Shown one piece after another: positions 12,004-24,600 of a stretch of DNA of 64,000 nucleotides. How positions within the stretch are numbered: position 1 is the first letter of the stretch; each line of letters starts with the position of its first letter. A program made the position numbers and the translations under genes. Under the pieces are notes generated by a model that was given only the letters and a program-made list of their open reading frames with translations, was not told the origin of the DNA and did not search any database. This stretch comes from Eumeta japonica (taxonomy: Eukaryota; Arthropoda; Insecta; Lepidoptera; Psychidae), in the NCBI GenBank assembly GCA_005406025.1, contig BGZK01000155.1:186001-250000 (forward strand), in the 5' to 3' direction.

Positions 12004-13040
12004 GAGTGCACTGAAAATTTCGGGAACAAATGAGAAAAATTACTATGTTTAATCAAAATGAATTTATTGTTTCTTAAAATATTCTCCGTTAACATAAATT
12101 AAAAACTTATGCCACTCCTCCGCCTCGGAAACATGTTTTCATACTCTTCGATAGCCTCTTCTAGTGATCAAAATGTTGGCCACGCAAATGGTTCTTAATT
12201 TTTGCCACAAAAGAAAAGTTACACCAGAACGGGACTGTGTGCAATATATTTATAAGTTCTACGTTTTTCTCCTTCAAAAAATATTTGTCCGTTTCACTGT
12301 GTGAGAACTGGCATTGTTAGTGCAAGATGATACGATGTTAACGGTTATTTTTCCGGCGTTCGTCAATAACTTCCAGCAAACAATAGCAAACAAAGCAAAA
12401 GCAACAGTAGCCGCGTGTCCAGTGTTATTAAAAAAAAGAATTAATCATCCACTTAGACATTTCGCTAGAGCGCCATTTTGGTTGGTTTTGGCTCATTTCG
12501 ATAGACCGATATGATCGATTGCTGCTTTGTTTTGGGGTTGTAGCAATAAGTCCACGTTTCGTCACCTGTTTTTATGTCCCACACCAAATTTAATGCCTCT
12601 TCCTTGAATCTGATAAGCATATAAGTGACGCTGTCCGATTTTGAGCCGCAGTCAAATTTTGTAGCATCCATCGCAAAACACACCTTTTTCATACCCAAAT
12701 GTGTCTATAGGATTGATTGTATTTCTCATGTTTATGTCTAAACATGCTTGAATGTCGTGCTAGATTACAAGCTTGTCTGTTTTGATTATACGGCGCACAG
12801 CATCGATGTTTTTGTTGTTCACAGCTGTGGACGGACGACCATCATGAAATTCGTCACTGAGATTGACACGACCGAGCTTGAAATCTAAAAACCACTTTTA
12901 AATAGCCGTCTTGCATGGTGATTAATCGCTTAAAGCAGTTTTAAATTGAACAAGGCTCTGCTGAACTGTCAAATTACATTTGAAATCATAGAAAATCATA
13001 AAATGAAAATTTTCACGACTTAAATTCACGGAAGACTCAA
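12004..13040 (-). mobile_element. Decayed irritans-type mariner transposon
   Basis: The minus strand reads mariner transposase blocks in order: GRVNLSDEFHDGRPSTAV and NNKNIDAVRRIIKTDK (about 12.75-12.88 kb), then ALNLVWDIKTGDETWTYCYN with KTKQQSIISVYRNEPKPTK (about 12.47-12.60 kb). Relics of the C-terminus, including EEWHK-like and GEYFKKQ-like residues, lie near 12.06-12.12 kb. GDETW holds the first catalytic aspartate. The second and third catalytic blocks are destroyed. The 12,004 end begins GAGTGCACTGAAAATTTCGG right after TA at 12002-12003, as expected for a mariner inverted terminus and TA target. I could not find the matching terminus on the other side. This is a cut-and-paste element, now inactive. 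Confidence 0.9.
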
Positions 13041-13535
13041 TTTTTAAAATGACGCCACAATATAAAAACAATTGACAGTTAAATGAAACAATCTGTATTC
13101 TACAGCCAGAGTTCCATTTCCAAATGTATTAGTAACTTTTTAAATACTGTTTATGTAAGTGGCCAGTTTCAGAAAATTATAATGCGCCCCACGTATGTAG
13201 TTACTTAGAAGTCATCTATTATACTCGAAATCTTACGATGAGACTCTAATGTAATTTCTTTAAAAATGCGACATTTTAAAACTCAAGTTCATCCAAGAGA
13301 GTTGTATTTTAGACTATGTCAGCTAATTATACATAACTAACAATTTCATAATCGTCGGAACTCTCCTATGAACTGGATTATGAAGAAAAATTGCCATTAT
13401 TGTAAGAGTTTTAAACACGTTACTTTTAGTACTGTGTCAGTTTGTTACGTTCTAGTTCAATATGTATTTTAAAACGTATCTGATATTAAAGAAATTCCCG
13501 AACGTATTTGTCATCGAATTGTGTGCATCGGATCC
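13041..13535. other. AT-rich stretch, nothing recognised
   Basis: No motif seen. The distal mariner terminus may lie in the first part but I could not place it. Confidence 0.4.
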
Positions 13536-13539
13536 TCAT

Positions 13540-13720
13540 CCTTTTTTAGGGTTTTATATACCCAAAGAAAAAACGGAAGTCTTATCGCGTAACTCTTATG
13601 TAAGTATGTCTATTTGTCCGTCTGTCACAGGTTATTTTCGTAAATGTACTAAATGAAAATAGTGGCAATATGGTATAAAAAATTGGGTTACCCAATCACA
13701 TACGTAGTAGGGTAAATAAA
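13540..13720 (+). repeat. Fragment of a GGGTTCCGTA-type dispersed repeat
   Basis: The order TTTTTAGGGTTTTATA, CCCAAAGAAAAAACGG, then GTCTATTTGTCCGTCTGTCA matches what I remember of a common lepidopteran repeat: the conserved AGGGTTCCGTACCC block followed by a GTCTGTC run. It is diverged, and only this segment is recognisable. Confidence 0.45.
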
Positions 13721-14876
13721 TAAATTCAGATTTTAGAAATCGATTTTTCTGAGGAAAATCAAAAAATAAGTAAAAAAACTGTTATCAAATGCATCGTGTA
13801 ATGTATGAAATGAACGTGCCTGTTATGAGAATTGTAAATACGGTCTTTTTTTCATAACTTTAAAAATTCAGTTTAAACGATATCAAAGAAAATATAATCG
13901 AATCGACTATTCCCTCCTTAACTGATTAACCTAATGATTTGTAAAAAATATAAAATATAGTATCTTACATAGGTAAAACACCACATTCGAAAGAAAATCC
14001 CAATACAAATCTTAAATTTTTAAATTTTCACTAGTAGCACAGAGTGGCCGTGAAGAGTAAATGCTTACAACACATGTTACGTAATTTTACTGAGGACGAA
14101 TTATACTAGAAACGCAAGTCCGGTTCGCACATTGACGGTTTTTTCCCCTTTCTTAGTTACATTAAATAATCACGAGCACAGGAGAAGTGGAAACGAGAAC
14201 AAAGTCGAAAAGGAGAGCGAAAGACATTGATATTGATAGGGGGCTCCAAATAGGGATAAGCAATGAACAGAAACAGTAGCAAACAGAACAGAAGCAGGAA
14301 TCAGGAACAGTTACGAAATCGAGTTCATTACTCTTGGTAAAAAGCAAAACGTCGATCAAGATTTTTTATCCATGTGAGCGACTGGGCGACGACAAGTTAT
14401 TTTATCTAATGAAATAATAATAAGACACTGCGATTCATCAACTTTTTTCTAAATAAATATAAACGATTTATAATTCCTCAAAAATTCCATTTTATTTTTC
14501 AATATCTCGCCAACAATAATACGCCAAGCTACGTCGTCAAACAGTACTGTTTCATTTTAGAGCTTTTTTATTATAGCTACAATTCTTTGAGACGTTGCAA
14601 GATTTCAGCTGTTCATTACTGCCCGGGAAAGAGTAAGATAAAAAAGACATTTACTTCTGTCTCGGACTATTTCATTGTCATTGTCACCGAATAACGTCAA
14701 TGCACAGGGAAGGGTGCAAGGCGAAGGGCTGACAAGATGCGCGCTCCGGGTCTGAGCAAATTGTTTTTCATGTATCGGCAATTTAAGACTTTCGCCGGTT
14801 ATGTAACATAAGTTTTGACATGGAATCCATAGGCATGTAATTGTCCTGCGACGTTTCACGAAAATCGAACGTTATA
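13721..14876. other. AT-rich stretch, nothing recognised
   Basis: No transposon motif. A purine-rich AGAACAGAAGCAGGAA-like patch lies near 14.26-14.31 kb. Small minus-strand frames at 14162-14359 and 14605-14859 resemble nothing known. Confidence 0.45.
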
Positions 14877-14904
14877 TTTCAAATGTACAAAAGTACATTT
14901 GAAA
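14877..14904. repeat. Perfect 12 bp hairpin
   Basis: TTTCAAATGTAC at 14877-14888 pairs perfectly with GTACATTTGAAA at 14893-14904 around a four-base AAAA loop. It abuts the left end of the larger foldback. Confidence 0.8.
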
Positions 14905-14907
14905 CAT

Positions 14908-15287
14908 GTACAGAATGGCCGCGCTACCGCTCAACAGATTCTATGACATAAAATATTTTTTATGTGATTAAATATTGATATTAAAATTTAAAGAAATTAT
15001 GGTGTCATTAAAACCCTGCAAAAAATAAAGTACCGTTGGAAAAAAAAATTATTGATTTTTCCAAAGGTGTTAAATGTTGCAAGTCCACGAAAAGTTACTT
15101 AGTTAACAATTGTATAACTTTTTGAAAAATCAACAAAAAACTCTTTTTCCAACCATATTTTATTCTTTGAATTGTTCTAATGACACCATAATTTCTTCAA
15201 ATTTCAATATTGATATTTAATGCTATAAAAAAATATATTTTAGATGATATAATACCGCGGCCGAGCGGTAGCGCGGCCATGCTGTAT
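14908..15287. mobile_element. Foldback element with arms of about 170 bp
   Basis: The left arm (from ATGGCCGCGCTACCGCTC at 14915) is repeated in reverse complement at the right (ending at 15280). Homology continues inward through AAATATTGATATTAAAATTT-like sequence, AGAAATTATGGTGTCATTA and GTTGGAAAAA to a centre near 15.1 kb. The arms differ by substitutions and small indels; the right arm has an extra GGCCGCGG-type segment near 15257. Nearly the whole unit is palindromic, as in foldback or long-arm MITE elements. There is no coding capacity. A phrase from its centre (TTTTTCAAAAAGTT..CAATTGTTAA) recurs near 23.25 kb, suggesting a dispersed family. Confidence 0.75.
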
Positions 15288-15289
15288 CG

Positions 15290-16370
15290 GCCACGAGAGG
15301 CCCTATTTTCAGCACTAAATTAGAATTATAAATAATAGAGGTAGAGTTCCAGAAGCAGTGACTTGTTTTGGAAATTTTCTCCTTTTTATGAATTTGTCTC
15401 TTTAATTTTCTAAATATAAATAGGTTTTGAGTAAATGCCAAAAATTGCTTTTTTTCCATCATAATTTGTTAATAAGTTTTGCAATTTTTTCGTGCAATAA
15501 AATCCTTCGAATACATTTTTCTATATGTTATTCCAAATCCAATGAGCACATATATATCGCACAGGACCTTTATCAAGAATTAACACAATTTTGAACTTGT
15601 CGACTAGACTAACATAGCACAGAGAATATTTTCAACTTACTAGCCGCTTCTAGGCTTTATTTGCGTGAAGTGTTTTTGTACCGAAAACATTTAAATTTCT
15701 TTACTAAAACTTAAATATTTCGGAACCTATAATTTTGATGGCATAAATACAAAATGACTTGTAATTGTCAAAACTAAATTTTTTCAATATGTAAAATTTC
15801 AGTATTAAAAGCACTTACAAAAATATTAACAACAGTTGAACTTTAAAATTTGAAATGCCTCGATATAAATATTGCGATAAAACCCGAACTAAAAATTTGA
15901 AATCGTAAACCGATAATTTGTTTGCAGAGCATTAATAAGCTTTAGAAAATGGCTACTATTTGATAGTGACGAAATCCCAAAAGCACTTAAGCGGCCTGCA
16001 TCAACTAAACTTGTATCATCCAGCGTGCTTTCGTTGAACTAATCCTTCATCCCTTCCCAAATCACAAGTCTGCCCATGATTCCATGTCTACCGGTAATCC
16101 GACGACTACTAAGTTTAAATTTTAAACAAGATTTTTTGGAAATGTACTATTTTGTATGACAATAAATAAATTTAATAAACAAACTGATATACCGTTCATG
16201 TATGAGTTCTACAACTGGAAAGATAGAGTCTACCTAGGCTTGGCCTAAATACTCAAGGAAACGTACACCACATTACGTATCTAGTTTTCATACATGTCTT
16301 TAAAAGCAACTTTGAGTATGGAATCTGATCGTCAATAATTGAACAGCTCCCAGAAATTGCAATTTAAAAA
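15290..16370. other. AT-rich stretch, nothing recognised
   Basis: No protein or RNA motif noted. It lies between the foldback and a LINE fragment, and part of it may be the unrecognisable upstream portion of that LINE. Confidence 0.4.
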
Positions 16371-16374
16371 GAAC

Positions 16375-17070
16375 GGGAATATTTTATGATAGAGTGGAAA
16401 GGAATGAACTATGAAAATCTCTGTTCATGAGTAACAGATTAATAGATGAACTGCAACCTTCATATAGTGCTTTCATCAGAATAAACGAAGCAGAATAAAC
16501 GAAGCATATACTCACTGGTTTGAAATCTATAGAGATGTCAGACAGGCATGTGTAACATCACCATGGCTATTCAATTTATTTATGTACGTATGTCGGATTT
16601 AAAAGAATGTGACTGTGGACTAAGAATAAATGAGATATCTGCCAAATTTTCTTATACACTGAGATCCAAGTAAGTCTTGTGTCGTGCGATTTGCAGGCGA
16701 TGATAAATATAATGAATGACTCAGTTGAGAAAAGAGATATGTGAGAAAATATCAGCAAAATTAATGTCGTGGTGCAAGCGAAAGCACGACTGAATACGGT
16801 AAAGGTATAGAAATTGAAAATGTTGAACAAATGAGAGTTTGACTGCTTTGGTAGTTTGTTTACAAATAACAGTATAAACGGATTTAGATCATTGAAAGAA
16901 AATAAATAGGTGAATTAAAATAAATGAAGCAGTGTCTATTATTATGAACATTACAAGTGTCTCACGATAAGCACATTGGGCTATCCATCATGGAGTTCTG
17001 ATCCTTACATTTAAATGAGAATTAATGCAGTGGAGTATATGCATTAGAATACACGTACGTAATCACGCAC
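16375..17070 (+). mobile_element. Decayed LINE reverse transcriptase fragment
   Basis: On the plus strand, FYDRVERNELW-like residues near 16.4 kb precede NEAYTHWFEIYRDVRQACVT and SPWLFNLFM (16.49-16.59 kb). This matches the block before and at the GVRQGC-SPWLFN motif of a LINE RT. Then come CGLRIN, a damaged catalytic block VRFAGDD near 16.69 kb, KGIEIENVEQM and FGSLFTNNS near 16.85 kb. After that comes a relic of the YGSE/INAVE region near 17.03 kb. Many stops and frame changes make it inactive. The motif set differs from the Jockey copies at 26 and 45 kb, so this is another LINE lineage. Confidence 0.8.
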
Positions 17071-17985
17071 GCACGCACACTTACAAACATACAGACTTTA
17101 AGCAGAAGATTGTTAAAATAGATTCCTAAGAACATAAAACGTCAAGGTTTAATGAAAACTCAATTTACCTATATTTGACTGAAAACAGTTACAGTTTTGG
17201 AAATTTTCAATTTTCACAACGAGAAATTAAGAAAATTGTACAATGCATACTTCAAAAGCACGACACTGTAACAGAAATAAACGGAAAACGCGTAGTATGA
17301 ATAATAAAGTAGCTCATAAAGAGAACAAACTACACCCTTTTAAGTCAGAATCAAACACAAGTAGCTCTTTTATAAAATAAATAATAAACTTAGATTAACA
17401 TTTAAGATAAAAAAGATATTAAAAATTATCTCAGCTTATACTATATATTTGCTAAATTATTTCTTCAATTGGTAACATTTAATAAGTAGCAATTTTATTT
17501 TAATCTTAGATAAAACAAAAATGTTATTTTTGTTTAACCTTATTATGCGTTGTACATTGAGTTAGGAGAGTAAAGCACAGAAATTGTTACGCTAATTTTA
17601 GATATAACAAATTTAGTTTAAAAATATACTGTTGAAATAAATTATGTCATTCGCCTTAATTTTTTAATATTATTCTAGTGACATGGATTTTCAACTTATA
17701 TTATCTAAATCGAAAGATGTTCAAAATGAAGGAAAACAGAGGTTTAAATTTACTACTTTTCTAAATTTGGAAACTCATTTTTCCAAATATGTTCCCTAAT
17801 TATTTATACACTTTTGTATTTCTTAGAACCAATCACTGATTTTCAGTTGGCATAATTTGACGCCTAAGATGGCCTCTCACAACGCATTCACCGCTATTTC
17901 GGGGCTTGTGAGTCGTATACCTCTAAGCTAATCTTTAATTTTATTGAAAAAAAAAATCACTAAGACTCAGATTTTATAGCGGTTG
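17071..17985. other. AT-rich stretch, nothing recognised
   Basis: No motif. A short CACGCACGCACGCACAC run lies at about 17.06-17.08 kb. Confidence 0.45.
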
Positions 17986-17989
17986 CGTT

Positions 17990-18350
17990 ATCAGTTACGC
18001 GTTTGAGGTTTTAAAGTCATTCTTTACCCTAGCAGAACACGTGTAAGCGCTGTCGTGCTGAATTAAGGATGGTTTTGCTACAAGGACGCTTTTCGCGAAC
18101 ACCTTCAAACGCTTGAGGCATGCACGTGCATGCTTACTCACTTACCACTTCGCATTTCTTTTCCTTTGATTATCCAGCGATACCGCAATGCCTTGATTTA
18201 CCGAAAGTGATTGAACCATTTTCTAACTAACGCTTCGATTTTTTTAAACTCTCTTCTGTAAATCATGAAATGGAAAGACCCATTCTGCCGATTGGCTTTT
18301 TCTATCAAATTCTAAACATTACACCCAGCCCTCGTCGCTTGTGACTATAT
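17990..18350 (-). mobile_element. Probable mariner-like transposase relic
   Basis: The minus strand near 18.33 kb reads IVTSDEGWV, a stop, then CLEFDRKSQSAEWVFPF. This resembles the VTCDEKWV..DNRKRSAQW block around the first catalytic aspartate of mariner transposases. About 270 bases on it reads LIQHDSAYTCSARVKND, reminiscent of the HDNARPH second block. Spacing and order are right, but the sequence between does not align by eye. It is a different lineage from the 12 kb mariner. Only the first motif is reasonably convincing. Confidence 0.45.
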
Positions 18351-18482
18351 TATACACCGTCAATGATTATGTGTTATATTTTTTTATCATTTTACGTCAT
18401 CACTCTACATGCGGTTGTCTCTGTTCATCCATTAAATCATGCGGTATCCATCGAAATCACACTTACAAAGCTTCCGAACCTT

Positions 18483-18544
18483 TGTAAGTATGATTTGACT
18501 GCAAAAAAAATACAATTTTTTTTTGCAGTTAAATCATACTTACA
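18483..18544. repeat. 28 bp near-perfect palindromic hairpin with splice-like ends
   Basis: The 28 bases at 18483-18510 pair with 18517-18544 around a six-base loop, with one G.T wobble. The arm begins TGTAAGTAT and ends CTGCAAAAAAAA. Because it is a palindrome, both strands read GTAAGTAT followed by an eight-base T tract and GCAG, the consensus of a 5' and a 3' splice site. On the plus strand GTAAGT (18484) to GCAG (18528) spans 45 bases, and to the next ACAG (18545) 62 bases. No coding exon is recognisable on either side, so a splicing role is only a possibility. Confidence 0.8.
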
Positions 18545-18545
18545 G

Positions 18546-19883
18546 CTATTGCAGTATTTTGCTCGCAAGTGTTTTTTTTTATCGATTACTCAACAATATC
18601 AATATTAGTTTCGCTAATTGCAGTTATCGCCGACCTTGACGTAAGTCGTGAAAAAGATGATCACGTCTACGTCTGGATTCACTGAATTAGAAATACTCAG
18701 AACTATGAGATGGAGCTTCATCACCGAATCCCGACTGAAGCCTCGGGCGACCTTCTTTTTGACTTAAGCCACAGCGAAAATCGTAAATAATCATGACGTG
18801 AATATTTTCTCGACTTAAAGCCATTGTAATACCGACACGCAGTTTCCAAAACAAAGTCACAACTAAAACATAAATGAAAACTCACACAATCTATCACGTC
18901 ACTTATTGCCAAAGAGTTCCATTTTCAAAAACGGGCAATATATATTTTTTAATATTCTTACAGCCAAATCCAGAATTTTAGTACGTCTTACACATTTTAT
19001 TACTACGCGTTCTCAATCCTCGTGAAAAATTTCTATAATATTTAATATATATAACATATATAACACAAAGTTTTTTAATACAATATCGTAAATTTAGCAC
19101 ATTACTTGGGGTGCCGATAGATCTGAAAAACAAATTAATGTTAGTGATTGTAATTTACAAAATGTCAAATTTTAATTTTTTTACAACAATTAATTTGAAA
19201 ATCTAAACAAAAAACACTATTAATTCATTAATTTATATTTTCTCTTCTATCTGAATTTTCTAATTATTGCTTATTTTTTTATTTCAAAGTTATGTTGGTA
19301 TTGATTTTATTTATTATTATTATCGTTATTAATCAATATTATTTATTATAATATAATATTAAAAACGTAATATAAAATAATTATAATATGTTATTAAACT
19401 TTAACAAATGTATTAAATTACTATAAATAAATTAAGTTAAAGCATCCCCTTTGATCGTTTCAGTTCGAGATACCATAATGGCAGACATAACACAGAAATT
19501 TTTGCTCTTTTTTTTTTTATAGCTCGAATCGTTTGCATAAACGAAATTGCTTTTTGAATTGAAAAGAACAGAAATGCGGCGATTACACGTTTACTGACAA
19601 TAAACATGCAGTAAACGGCGTTTGCGTCATGCTTTTATGCCGCGGATGATCTAAAACAAGGCCACTGCCTTATTCATGAGCTCAAATGTTCAAATAAGCA
19701 GAAGAAAATTGCGTTCTGCCTCGTGTATGAATATCCAAGCAGATGGATATCTATACAAAATCATAATATTTACGAAGGGCTACCTTACCGGGAAATGCTC
19801 AATATGTGTACGCATTTATACTTTTACCTTTATTCCATTTGGCCGGAGGACTTGAATTAATGTGAAACAAATGATTCAAGAAC
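18546..19883. other. AT-rich stretch, nothing recognised
   Basis: It includes a very AT-rich section at 19.2-19.45 kb with TTATTATTATT runs. No gene or motif. Confidence 0.45.
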
Positions 19884-20100
19884 GAGTGGCCGAGTGCTCA
19901 TAAGCATTGCCTTGCAATGGAAGGTGGCGGTTTCGACCTCTAACCAAGGCAGGTGGATTTCCCAAGGGGTTCTTAGCTTAAGTCAGCCACTCCATATCTC
20001 ATACAGCACAATGAGCCATCGGTCCGGGATATTACCATCACATTGGGGAATTCGATATAACTACAGAGATTGCAATTTAGAAAAATACCGGAATCGTATT
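19884..20100 (+). mobile_element. tRNA-derived SINE or tRNA pseudogene
   Basis: TGGCCGAGTGC at 19887-19897 fits an RNA polymerase III box A of the Leu/Ser type. GGTTTCGACCTC at 19929-19940 fits box B with one inserted base. The 31 bases between them are in the usual range. The cloverleaf is not restorable: the anticodon arm collapses to CATTG/CAATG with a five-base loop, and there is no acceptor stem. Unrelated sequence continues downstream to about 20.1 kb. That points to a SINE head plus body rather than a functional tRNA gene. Confidence 0.6.
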
Positions 20101-21456
20101 TTTTCATGTACGTGTACGTGCAAATCAATCTTTGCCTAGTTTCAAATTTTTTGTCAATTCAAGAAGTTGTAATAGAAAATAGATGCTAATAAATAATATA
20201 TTCTTTTGGTCCATGAAAATCTCTATTAAGTCCGTTTTATACATTTGAAACACAGACTGCCAAATCAATATTTTTCTAATATTGCTATCCCGAAATTATA
20301 CTATGACTTTGTTTCTTCACAAACTAAAAAAGTACCGAACAACATGAAATACTTTTAAAGGCCACAATTAAACACGAAATATTTATTAACACGTACTTTT
20401 TAGGGTCGTTTACCAAGTGTCATTTAGAAAACTAATCGATGTCCTGCCCAAATCAGATCATATCAAATATCTGTTTAGTAAAACAAAATTCATCTGTTCA
20501 TTTTCAGTGCCGCCTATAACGCGCTTTCAAAACAACCCTCTAGCAAGGGCAGATCCAGTTTCGAGCAGCGCCGGGCGAGGGCGAAGGGGGCTACATTGAC
20601 TGGCTCTAATTCGAATACTATAATGGGATGAAGAACCAGCCCAGGGAGCTCATAACCGTCATGACCTCCTCTGACTCCACCCATGTCCTGTAGCTCCAAC
20701 AAGAGAGCTGACAGTAACCTGCGAAATTTTACGAAAGAAATGTTGCAAATATTTCATACCTGATTCATTCAACAGATCCACTGTACGCTTTAAATGGCCG
20801 AGAATAAATGAAATAAGGGCGGTCGATTTGAAGATATGCGTCTTTGGGAGTGGTAAAATTCTATTACGTACAAAAAGATTTTGCCGAATTTCGCTTGTGA
20901 AACAAAATTTGAGTTATAAAAAAAATCTTAGCTTATTTTAAGCCTAATGGGACCACTTAATACAAATTTGGATTTGTATATTCAGAATGTTAACCTACCG
21001 AGATCCTGTTCTATCCTGATAGAACGAAATACTCTCTTAAGTTTCAATTTATTTGCGCCTATCAAAATATGTGAAAAAAGATGGCCGTAGTTTTTGATTG
21101 TGTTGACTTAAAAGCTTTTTAAGGCTTCAAGGGACCGAATCTCTAAGTATTGGACGTTAATTTCGAATTTGTATCTCAAAGCATCTCTGAGAGACAGGGT
21201 CTTGACAGACAGATAAACGGACAACAAAGTGATCCTGTGAGAGTTTCCTTTGAGACGAAGATTCTCTATAACAATGACCTTAGTTACACTAAAATCACCT
21301 GAAATACTAAAATTGAACTTGACCACATTACTAAAAGTGACAATGTTAATAATGTGCAAACACGAGATGAATACAGTTTATGGATTCCGACTAGTGTGTG
21401 AATGGTCAACACTTTTTGTTGTCTTTTTAATGTATTTATTTTTTTATACACGCGTC
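20101..21456. other. Mostly AT-rich; GC-richer patch at 20.5-20.7 kb
   Basis: The patch around 20510-20700 (GCAAGGGCAGATCCAG, then GCCGGGCGAGGGCGAAGG) is more GC-rich than its surroundings. It resembles decayed short-repeat sequence but I cannot name a family. The overlapping frames at 20417-20599 (+) and 20514-20702 (-) follow from that composition. Confidence 0.4.
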
Positions 21457-21600
21457 ACTGACATTCATAAAATTGCATATTCAAATTATATAAAGTTATT
21501 GTGATTTATAATTAAAATATTGTGTTAACTGACATTCATAAAATTGCATGTCCAAATTAAATAAAATGATTGTAATTTACTATAAAAGTATTGTATGTTG
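21457..21600 (+). repeat. 71 bp tandem duplication
   Basis: ACTGACATTCATAAAATTGC begins at 21457 and again at 21528. The following 45-50 bases are also recognisably the same (TCAAATTA-ATAAA-T-ATTGT). Two copies, about 85 percent alike by eye. Confidence 0.75.
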
Positions 21601-24600
21601 TGTTTGCTTTTATTTAGTTTACTTGACATAATTATAAAAGTTATGCAATTTAAATATAATATGAAACGATTTAATAAAACACAATTCTACATGTTGACGA
21701 ACATTGGAATTATGTATATTTAAAAGACAAATCTTATTTATTACTTGAAGTGAGCGATTCTTATACAAAAGAAGAATATTGTAAATTTATATCTCTAATG
21801 ATTTCTATGAAAATTTGTACGTTGATAAAATTTCTTCCCTCAGAGTTTCCGTGTTTATCTATCTTTCCTGAAAATCACGATTAATAATGTAATTCTAAAC
21901 GTTACTTGATAGCACCCCCTTGTAGAAAATTGAAGTAATTATCGATATTGTTACTATCCAAAATCTCATGGAAGACAATCGTTAACTTATTTCATTTTAG
22001 AAAACATTACAGTAAATTTCAAACGTGAGTTACATTACTTTTGTTTAGAAAATTCGGTAATATATTTTTCCCCATTTGTATTATGATACAAAATAACTAT
22101 TTCTATTATTGGATGTAGTACCGAGGTATCACTAAGCTTAGAGTAACGTTCTCAAAAGCAAATGGCACTATATGACATACATTAGACAAATGGCACTACG
22201 TGACATTATTAAGGTGAGTACACGCAGCAGGTAAATTTTGCCTGTTATGTAGCGTATGTATAATATTTACCTAAATATATATTATCGGAAATAAACATAA
22301 GGGACTGTTCTCTTGAAACGTCATCATATTGACACAGAAAACCCAAAAGACTTCGAGCAAAGCTCGATTGCCCGAGTAATGCTACTCACTAAAGCGAGTT
22401 AGTATTTGCCAAATTCTATACATGGGTGTATGTAACATTTATAAATAATAAGGTAGAAAGATTATATTATACCATATGTTTATGAAAAAAATTTAAAAGT
22501 ACCTACGTATTTATGTGGTGGAGTGTGTTCTACTTAATTTAAGCACGTCTCTGCCGCACACTAACAAAATAACGACACATACGTCTTACACTCGATATTA
22601 CATGCACAAAATGAACCTAGTTTGATGTTCTCTTTCACGTTTCCCATGAGTCGTAATTTTAAGGCTTCATGACCGTTATATTATGTGTTCTTTATAATTT
22701 CCTGCGCGGTTTTAAGCAATAATAATGTGGTTTAAAAATTAAAGTATTTCAGTTTAGTCGAGTAGTGAGTTTTCTACGAAAGATAGGTTAAAGGTCTTTT
22801 AAAAAGATTAATGACAGCTCATTCCATTCGAGATGCAATCCTGAGAAAGACGCTTTGATTGCGTAAACAAAAATTGCGTCTCCATTTTTTGGCATTTATT
22901 CTAAAACTTTAAAATATAGCAAAAATATAGAGAAAGCTTCTTAAAGAAGAGGAAATTTTCAATGAAAACTCCCGGAACTCTGTCTCCATTATTTATAATT
23001 TCAATTTGACGCTGAAAATAAGCTTCCACGAGGCCTTTCTTTAGAGCGTAAGCGCCTCACGGCTAATGAGCCACACAAAATAATTTTCTTGTAGTATTAA
23101 ACATAAATTAAGAACCTTAAGAAATACAATATCTAATTCTAGTAATAATAAATAAAATATCCAATATGTGGGTCGTCAATTATAATTTACAGCATCTAAA
23201 TATATGACTGAAGACCTACAATCCCGTTGAAAAAAATTTCAAAGTCGATTTTTCAAAAAGTTGTGCAATTGTTAATTAATTTTTTCTTTCTAAAAAATTT
23301 TTTATAAACAAATGAACAAGTTTAATATCTTTATAATAATTTTTTTACCATTTTATTGTCGCAATGAAATAAGAGGTTAAAAAACATCTTAAAAAAATAT
23401 TGTAATTGCTTATAATCATTTTTTTATTTATTCAATATTTAAATATTTTGTTAAGAATTTTTTTGCTTATAATTACCTGATTTTAATAGTATAATATATT
23501 CTTATCAAAAACTTCATTGTTTATTATCTTAACACGTTATTATAAGCAAACTCTGATTTGCATTATATTTTCTTTCTGAAATTATTAAAGATTCCAAAAA
23601 CAACGATATATAGTTGACAGTGGGGTTAATTTTTTTTTATAGTTCTATAGTAGGTCTACAAAATTCCCTTGAATAATAAAAGCCGTCACTTCAATAGTTT
23701 TATACATTGATTTATGCATTGTGAGAAGCAGACAATAGTAGTAAAGAGGTAGTTTTTTTTTATGAACAAATGCATATAAAAATGGAACCATTTTTCTGTA
23801 GTTCCATTAAATGTAGGTCAGACGGGCGCATATATGACTTATGCTTATTATTGGTTAGTCATAGAATCCCTTTGAGTACGTATCTTTAAAAAATAGGGGG
23901 TTTAGTTAGAAAGTGTTGAAAGGTGGACTTAGGGATAGTGGGTTTCCAAAGAGTATTGTATTGGAAGGGTATATTATCGAAGAAAGTATATAAAACGTTA
24001 TATAAAAAGGATTCCCACACTGCGTGCGAGTTATTGTGTATTGACGTTTTTGAAACTAAGATTGTGTGTGATTAATATTAAAGTGTTTAATAACAAAGCC
24101 TTTCACTTATATCTAATGTGCAAACATGATTTATTGTTGGGGAGTTTATAGAGGTGACATTGTTGCAACTCTAAGACTTTATAGTGAAACTTACCTTGAT
24201 AGTCAACACAACCCGCGAGTTCACAAGTATTATTTGCATGCTGTGAAAATAATATCACGCCTTATCTTGCCTTCTTTATTTAGAAGTGATTGATACACAT
24301 GTCGAAAATCTGAGACAAATGTATATAAATCTTCGGCGAGATGTACAACATTAACAACATCAAGCATCATTTGTAGATAGATGAATGAAATGATGCGCGG
24401 CGGCGGCGCGCCGCGCTCGACGATCGCGCTTCAATCTAGCCGAGCATTTAGTAGGGTTGAGTCTATATTGTTTATAAGCAGATTGTCAATTATGTATTTT
24501 TGTTATAGTTACTTTGGAAAAGTTATTTTAAAAAAGAGATGTTTTCTAAATATTCATAAATAATTCCATCCTGTATACATCGAAGGACCTCAAGCACTCA

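Noticed and set aside
19884..19960. Functional tRNA gene
   Set aside because: Box A and box B are present but the acceptor stem and a proper seven-base anticodon loop are not, so a SINE head or pseudogene fits better.
24001..24130. TATAAAAAGG followed by possible initiator and AATAAC, a promoter or LTR candidate
   Set aside because: No second LTR, no primer-binding site and no transcript-like frame; TATA boxes are frequent by chance at this base composition.
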